The translations under genes were made by a program, and so were the position numbers. From the NCBI RefSeq assembly GCF_012767755.2, contig NZ_AP023189.1:1426001-1490000 (forward strand): a stretch of DNA of 64,000 bases, read 5' to 3'. The stretch is from Pseudomonas tohonis. GTDB taxonomy: Bacteria; Pseudomonadota; Gammaproteobacteria; Pseudomonadales; Pseudomonadaceae. This document shows positions 59,356 to 64,000 of this stretch, one piece after another. The notes under the pieces were generated by a model. It worked only from the letters and a program-made list of their open reading frames with translations, did no database searches and was not told where the DNA came from. Position 1 is the stretch's first letter; every line of letters begins with the position of its first letter.

Positions 59356-62300
59356 TCAGTGGCTCGCGACGGGCCCTGCCTCGGGCTGGTCAGCCGGCCG
59401 TGGGTCCGGCTTGGCCAGCAGGGTATAGACGCAGGGCAGCACGAACAGGGTGAACAGCGTGCCGATGGACATGCCGGTGGCGATCACCGTACCGATATCG
59501 AAGCGGCTCACCGCACCCGCGCCGGTGGCGAGGATCAGCGGCACCATGCCGAACACCATCGCGGCGGTGGTCATCAGTACCGGGCGCAGGCGGATGGAGG
59601 CGGCTTCCTCCACCGCTTCGCGCGCACTCAGGCCCTTGTCGCGACGCAGCTGGTTGGCGAACTCCACGATCAGGATGCCGTGCTTGCTGATCAGGCCGAT
59701 CAGCGTCACCAGGCCCACCTGGGTGTAGATGTTCATGCTGGAGATCCCCAGGAACAGCGGGATCAACGCGCCGCAGATCGACAGCGGCACCGTCACCAGG
59801 ATCACCAGCGGGTCGCGGAAGCTCTCGAACTGCGCGGCCAGCACCAGGAAGATGATCGCCAGGGCCAGGCCGAAGGTGACGTACAGCGCGCTGCCTTCCT
59901 GGACGTACTGGCGCGAGGCGCCGGCGTAGTCGAAGGCGAAGCCGCGCGGGGCCTCCTCGCGGGCGATCTGCGCCACGGTCTCCACCGCATCGCCCATGCT
60001 CACCACCGGGAAGCCCTCGATGATCGCCGAGTTCAGCTGCTGGAACTGCTTGAGCTTGGTCGGTCGCGCGGTGTCGTGCACGGTGATCAGGGTCGACAGG
60101 GGCACCATCGCGCCGCTCTCGCTCTTCACGTAGTAGTTGTTCAGCCAGTCCGGGTTGTCGCGGTAGGGGCGTTCCACCTGGGCGATCACCTTGTAGCTGC
60201 GACCGTCGATGGTGAAGCGGTTGATCTCGCCCTCGCCCAGCAGCAGTGCCAGGGTGGAGCCGAGGTCTTCCATGGACACGCCCATCTGCGCGGCCTTCTG
60301 GCGGTCGATGTCGACCACCACTTCGGGCTTGTCGAACGCCAGGTCGACGTTGAGGAAGGCGAACTTGCCCGAGGCTTCCGCGCGCTGCTTGATGCGCTCG
60401 GTCACCTGCAGCAGGGACTCGTAGTCGTTCGGGGTGTTGACCACGAACTGGAAGGGCAGGCCTTCGCCGGTGCCCGGCAGCGACGGCAGGTTGAAGCCGA
60501 AGATCTGCAGGCCGGGAATGCGGTCGAGCTTGCCCTGTACCTCCTGCAGCAGCTCCATCTGGGTGCGCTCGCGCTCGTCCCAGGGCTTGAGCAGGAAGCC
60601 GCCGATACCGGCCTGCACACCATCGAAGCCGTTGATCTGGAACGACGAGTAGTACTCGGGGAAGGACTTGAAGATCTCCACGAACTCGTCGGTGTAGGCG
60701 TTCAGGTAGTCCAGGTTGGTCGGCTGCGGCGCCTTGGCCATGAGGAAGACGATGCCCTGGTCCTCGTCGGGGGCCAGTTCGCTCTTGGTCATCATCAGCA
60801 GCACCGGGATCAGCGCCATCACGATGAGCGCGAACACCACCACCACCGGGCGGGTGTTGAGGGTGCCGTGCAGCGCGCGCTGGTAGCGGTGCTTGAGCCG
60901 CTCGAAGATCATGTCCAGCCTGTGGGCCAGGCCGCTCGGGTTCTCCTCGTGGCGCAGCAGCTTGGAGCACATCATCGGCGAGAGGGTCAGGGCGACCACG
61001 CCGGAGATGATCACCGCGCCCGCCAGGGTCAGGGCGAACTCGCGGAACAGCGCGCCGGTGAGGCCTTCGAGGAAGCCGATGGGGGCGTACACCGCCGCCA
61101 GGGTGATGGTCATGGAGATGACCGGCACGGCGATCTCGCGGGCGCCCTCGATGGCGGCGTCGAAGGGCGTCTTGCCCTCCTCGATGTGCCGGTGGATGTT
61201 CTCCACCACCACGATGGCGTCGTCCACCACCAGGCCGATGGCGAGCACCATGGCCAGCAGCGTCAGCAGGTTGATCGAGTAGCCCATCAGCTGCATGAAG
61301 AACAGCACGCCGATCATCGACAGCGGGATGGTGATGACCGGGATCAGCACCGAGCGGAAGGCACCGAGGAACAGGAACACGACCACGATGACGATCAGCA
61401 CCGCCTCGCCCAGGGTCTTCACCACCTCGTCGATGGACGCCTGGATGAAGCGCGTGGCGTCATAGGCGATGGACACCTTGAGGTTCGGCGGCAGCTGCGC
61501 TTCCAGCTCGGGCATGATCGCGCGCACGTGCTTGATCACGTCCAGCGGGTTGGCGCTGGGCGTGCCCTTGATGCCGATGTAGACCGAGGGGATGCCGTCG
61601 AAGGAGCTGATGGAGTCGTAGTTCTCGGCGCCCATCTCGACGCGGGCGATGTCACGCACCAGCACGCGGCGGTCGCCCTGGGTCTTCACCGGGATGGCGG
61701 CGAAGGCTTCGGGGGACTTGAGGTCGGTGGTGGCGTTGATGCTCGTCACCACGTACTCGCCCTTCACCTGGCCGGCGGCCGAGAGGAAGTTGTACTTGCG
61801 CACCGCATCGCTGACATCGCCGGCGGTGACGCCGTAGGCGGCCATCTTCACCGGGTCCAGCCACAGGCGCATGGCGAAGACCTGGTTGCCGAGGATCTCC
61901 GCTTCCGCCATGCCCGGCAGGGTCGCCAGCTTGGGCTGGATGACCCGCGACAGGTAGTCGGTGATCTGCGGGTTGGACAGTTCGTCGCTGTAGAAGCTGA
62001 TGTACATCAGCGCCGAGGCGTCGGCCGCCTCCTTGGACAGCACGGGGTCCTCGGCATCCTGCGGCAACTGGTTCTTCACCTCGTTGGCCTTGGCCAGCAG
62101 TTCGGTGAAGAGGCGGTCCGAGTTGGCGCCGATGCGTGCGTAGATCGAGATGACCGACATGTTCTGCTGGCTCGACGACGTCATGTAGTCGATGCCTTCG
62201 GCGCTCGCGAGGCTCTGCTGCAGCGGCTGGGTGATGTAGCCCTGGATGGTCTCGGCGTTGGCCCCCGGGTAGGCGGTGGTCACCGTGATCAGGGCGTTTT

Positions 62301-62421
62301 CCATCTGCGGGTACTGGCGGATCACCAGCTTGCTGAAGGCCTGGAAGCCCAGCAGCACGATCAGCAGGCTGACCACGGTCGCCAGTACCGGGCGACGGAT
62401 GAAGGGATCTGTGAAAGCCAT
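59356..62421 (-). CDS. mexW: RND multidrug efflux pump inner-membrane protein, MexW-like
   Basis: 1021 residues, the size of HAE1-type pumps. Twelve membrane helices with two large periplasmic loops. Proton-relay residues are intact: GLVVDDAIVVVENI (two Asp, near residue 405) and LISKHGIL (Lys near 940). Other marks: start AFTDPFIRRPVLATVVSLL, GANAETIQGYITQPLQQS and MTKSELAPDEDQG. AAGGAA precedes the ATG. The partner membrane-fusion gene lies 23 bases upstream and there is no outer-membrane channel gene. This organisation and the map position near groE/colRS match mexVW of P. aeruginosa, which uses OprM. Confidence 0.9.
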   Translation of the reverse strand: MAFTDPFIRRPVLATVVSLLIVLLGFQAFSKLVIRQYPQMENALITVTTAYPGANAETIQGYITQPLQQSLASAEGIDYMTSSSQQNMSVISIYARIGANSDRLFTELLAKANEVKNQLPQDAEDPVLSKEAADASALMYISFYSDELSNPQITDYLSRVIQPKLATLPGMAEAEILGNQVFAMRLWLDPVKMAAYGVTAGDVSDAVRKYNFLSAAGQVKGEYVVTSINATTDLKSPEAFAAIPVKTQGDRRVLVRDIARVEMGAENYDSISSFDGIPSVYIGIKGTPSANPLDVIKHVRAIMPELEAQLPPNLKVSIAYDATRFIQASIDEVVKTLGEAVLIVIVVVFLFLGAFRSVLIPVITIPLSMIGVLFFMQLMGYSINLLTLLAMVLAIGLVVDDAIVVVENIHRHIEEGKTPFDAAIEGAREIAVPVISMTITLAAVYAPIGFLEGLTGALFREFALTLAGAVIISGVVALTLSPMMCSKLLRHEENPSGLAHRLDMIFERLKHRYQRALHGTLNTRPVVVVFALIVMALIPVLLMMTKSELAPDEDQGIVFLMAKAPQPTNLDYLNAYTDEFVEIFKSFPEYYSSFQINGFDGVQAGIGGFLLKPWDERERTQMELLQEVQGKLDRIPGLQIFGFNLPSLPGTGEGLPFQFVVNTPNDYESLLQVTERIKQRAEASGKFAFLNVDLAFDKPEVVVDIDRQKAAQMGVSMEDLGSTLALLLGEGEINRFTIDGRSYKVIAQVERPYRDNPDWLNNYYVKSESGAMVPLSTLITVHDTARPTKLKQFQQLNSAIIEGFPVVSMGDAVETVAQIAREEAPRGFAFDYAGASRQYVQEGSALYVTFGLALAIIFLVLAAQFESFRDPLVILVTVPLSICGALIPLFLGISSMNIYTQVGLVTLIGLISKHGILIVEFANQLRRDKGLSAREAVEEAASIRLRPVLMTTAAMVFGMVPLILATGAGAVSRFDIGTVIATGMSIGTLFTLFVLPCVYTLLAKPDPRPADQPEAGPVASH

Positions 62422-62444
62422 ATCGGTATTCCTTGGCGTCGGGC

Positions 62445-63599
62445 CTACTGCTCGGCGCTGGCTTGTTTGTCCGTTTTCGGTTGCTGGGCCTGGTCATCGG
62501 CGATGGCGACGTTGGAGCCGTTGTCCAGCTTCAGCTGGCCGGCGGTCACCACCTGCTCGTCGGCCTTCAGGCCCTTGAGCACCACGACCTTGCCGTCGCG
62601 GCGCTGGCCGGTCTCGACGAAGCGGCGTTCGACCACCAGGACCGGCTGGCCCTTGTCGTCCTTCAGCGCCTGGCCGTCCTCGCCCTTCTTGGCGTCGATC
62701 ACGTAGACCGAGTTGCCGTAGAGGGTGTAGGTGATGGCGGTTTCCGGCACCACGATGCGCAGGTTGTCGCCTGGCAGCAGGACCTCGAGGTTGGCGAACA
62801 TGCCCGGCAGCAGCTTGCTGTCGGGGTTCTGCAGCAGCGCACGCACCTGCAGGTTGCGAGTACTGTCCTCGACCTTGGGGTTGATCGCGGCGATGGCGCC
62901 TTCGAAGAACTCGCCCGGGTAGGCGGCGACGCTGATCCGCACATGCTGGCCGATGGCGAGCTTGGGCACCGCCTGCTCGGGCAGGTAGAAGTCGAGGAAC
63001 AGGGTGCTGAGGTCCTGCAGGGTGGCGATGGTGGTGCCGGAGGAGAGGAAGTCACCCACGTCCACCTGGCGGATGCCGATGGTGCCGGCGAAGGGCGCGA
63101 CGATGCGCTTCTTCGCCAGCATGGCCTTCAACTGGGCGACGCTGGCGGTCGACTTCTGCAGCTCCGAGGAGAGTCGGTCGAATTCGCTCTTGGAAATGTT
63201 CTGCCGGTTCACCAGGCTGCGGCCGCGTTCGAACTCGACGCGTGCCAGGGCCAGGGCGGCTTCCGCGGTCGCCAGGCTGGCCTGTTCGACGTCGCTGTCC
63301 ATCTGGATCAGCGGCTGGCCGAGCTTGACCTTCTCGCCGGAAAGGAACTGCACCTCCTGCACGGTGCCGCCGACTTCCACGGTCAGGTCCACGCCCTGGA
63401 AGGCCTTGAGCGAACCGATGGCCGGCAGGCGCTCCTGCCAGGGCACTTCCACCGCCTTGGCGGCCGAGACGCTGATGGCCGGCTTGGGCGCCGTGAACAT
63501 CGCGATCTGCTGTTTGATGGAGAAGAACTTGTACGCGGCAAGCGCGGCCACCACGAGGATGACCACGCCGAGCATGATGAGCATGCGGCGGAGCAACAT
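62445..63599 (-). CDS. mexV: RND efflux membrane-fusion protein, MexV-like
   Basis: 384 residues. Periplasmic adaptor linking the pump to an outer-membrane channel. One N-terminal anchor (MLIMLGVVILVVAALAAYKFF) with no lipobox, then lipoyl halves (VDLTVEVGGTVQEVQFLSGE; VAPFAGTIGIRQVDVGDFLS), an alpha-hairpin between them (near 105-165), beta-barrel and membrane-proximal domains. ATG 63599 follows AAGGAA by 8 bases; the longer frame to 63653 lacks a good site and would disrupt the anchor. First gene of the two-gene operon. Confidence 0.9.
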   Translation of the reverse strand: MLLRRMLIMLGVVILVVAALAAYKFFSIKQQIAMFTAPKPAISVSAAKAVEVPWQERLPAIGSLKAFQGVDLTVEVGGTVQEVQFLSGEKVKLGQPLIQMDSDVEQASLATAEAALALARVEFERGRSLVNRQNISKSEFDRLSSELQKSTASVAQLKAMLAKKRIVAPFAGTIGIRQVDVGDFLSSGTTIATLQDLSTLFLDFYLPEQAVPKLAIGQHVRISVAAYPGEFFEGAIAAINPKVEDSTRNLQVRALLQNPDSKLLPGMFANLEVLLPGDNLRIVVPETAITYTLYGNSVYVIDAKKGEDGQALKDDKGQPVLVVERRFVETGQRRDGKVVVLKGLKADEQVVTAGQLKLDNGSNVAIADDQAQQPKTDKQASAEQ

Positions 63600-63937
63600 A
63601 TTCCGGTTCCTTGGCAAGGCAGATTGAGGCCTGGGAATAGGCGAGGGGTGCACCTTATTACCACTGGCGGGGGCAAGTCAAAGGCGCGGAATTGCAAAAG
63701 TTTACATGCTGGCACGATGCCCATTCAGTGCCTTGCAGATCGCCGGAGAACGCTACGAATCGGCGCATTTCAGTCGGCGCGAAAGGCGCCTGGGCGGGGA
63801 GGCCCGTGCAGCGGAACAGGCAGCGCAGCGGCGCCCTGGCAGTGGGCGGGTGCAACTCTTTGGAACCCACGGGGGCGGCAAGGGTGCCACCTCGCTGCGA
63901 CGGAGACGGCACATCCCTGTGCCGGTGAAGTCGGGGG
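63600..63937. other. Gap upstream of the efflux operon
   Basis: About 340 bases. On the minus strand TTGACT (63681-63676) and TAATAA (63660-63655) with 15-base spacing could be a weak promoter for the efflux genes. Candidate reading frames in it have no recognisable homology. No regulator gene lies adjacent within the window. Confidence 0.4.
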
Positions 63938-64000
63938 TCAGGCGCTGAAGCGGCGGGTGACCTCGCTCAGGTCGCCGGAGAGTTCGTGCAGGCGGTTGCT
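63938..64000 (-). CDS. C-terminal end of a gene running off the right edge, possibly a methyl-accepting chemotaxis protein
   Basis: Only the last 20 residues are visible, ending in a TGA at 63940-63938: SNRLHELSGDLSEVTRRFSA. The amphipathic coiled-coil character and the final RRF resemble the extreme C terminus of bacterial chemoreceptors. This is too short for a firm call. Confidence 0.35.
   Translation of the reverse strand, partial: SNRLHELSGDLSEVTRRFSA

Noticed and set aside
59167..62706. A very long plus-strand open frame opposite the RND pump gene
   Set aside because: Histidine-, glutamine- and glycine-rich composition with no domain is the standard antisense shadow of a GC-rich gene; the minus-strand RND protein is unmistakable.
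63658..63928. Short frames on both strands upstream of the efflux operon
   Set aside because: No homology, no ribosome-binding site and low-complexity composition; the region looks non-coding.

Overview
This window is Pseudomonas chromosomal core genome. The DNA is GC-rich with strong third-position bias. Gene content and order (rplM-rpsI, petABC, sspAB, gmhA, yraN, lpoA, rsmI, rnpB, the mra/dcw cluster to lpxC, dciA, secA, argJ, mutT, panE, yajQ, ampG, groESL, colRS, a MexVW-like pump) match, as far as I remember, one continuous block of the P. aeruginosa group. I cannot name the species. I saw no insertion sequence, prophage, tRNA, CRISPR array or replication origin.

Layout. 1-4693: a truncated exported protein, a GlxA/AraC regulator divergent from a long-chain-type acyl-CoA dehydrogenase, endonuclease V, and a Tas-like aldo/keto reductase. 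4694-9815: ribosomal proteins L13/S9 behind a structured leader, the cytochrome bc1 operon, and sspAB. 9831-13156 (minus): BON lipoprotein, SIS-domain GmhA/DiaA, YraN and LpoA, overlapping or nearly so. 13279-14550: rsmI and RNase P RNA. 14750-32652: a promoter with MraZ operator repeats, then sixteen same-strand genes from mraZ to lpxC. They make the UDP-MurNAc-pentapeptide, MraY and MurG build lipid II, FtsW/FtsI polymerise and cross-link it at the septum, FtsQLAZ organise the divisome, and LpxC commits to lipid A.

32702-41013: dciA (helicase loading), an M23 peptidase, secA, argJ, a GST, and a Nudix-ThiE fusion converging on a PduO-type adenosyltransferase. The gap between those last two genes holds two heptanucleotide arrays. 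41015-44943 (minus): a hybrid-context signalling operon with a receiver plus degenerate GGDEF protein, panE and a PAS histidine kinase. 45171-52295: yajQ, mscS, ampG, an alkyltransferase-like protein, a DUF481 outer-membrane protein, an SDR, a HugZ-like protein and FxsA. 52345-54546: groESL with a sigma-32 promoter and structured leader.

54599-59345: an envelope-stress locus. A PAP2 phosphatase lies divergent to colRS, and an InaA-type LPS kinase lies downstream. A perfect ColR box precedes the phosphatase, and a near-perfect one sits at the colS stop. Between colS and inaA, two diverged copies of an undescribed 140-175 nt element flank a 74-residue exported protein; I consider this the least explained part of the window. 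59356-63599 (minus): an RND pump and its membrane-fusion protein with no outer-membrane partner. The last 63 bases are the tail of another minus-strand gene.

Most of the window is conserved housekeeping DNA, and I do not see an obvious new defence or mobile system. The findings concentrate on non-coding elements and a few protein oddities.
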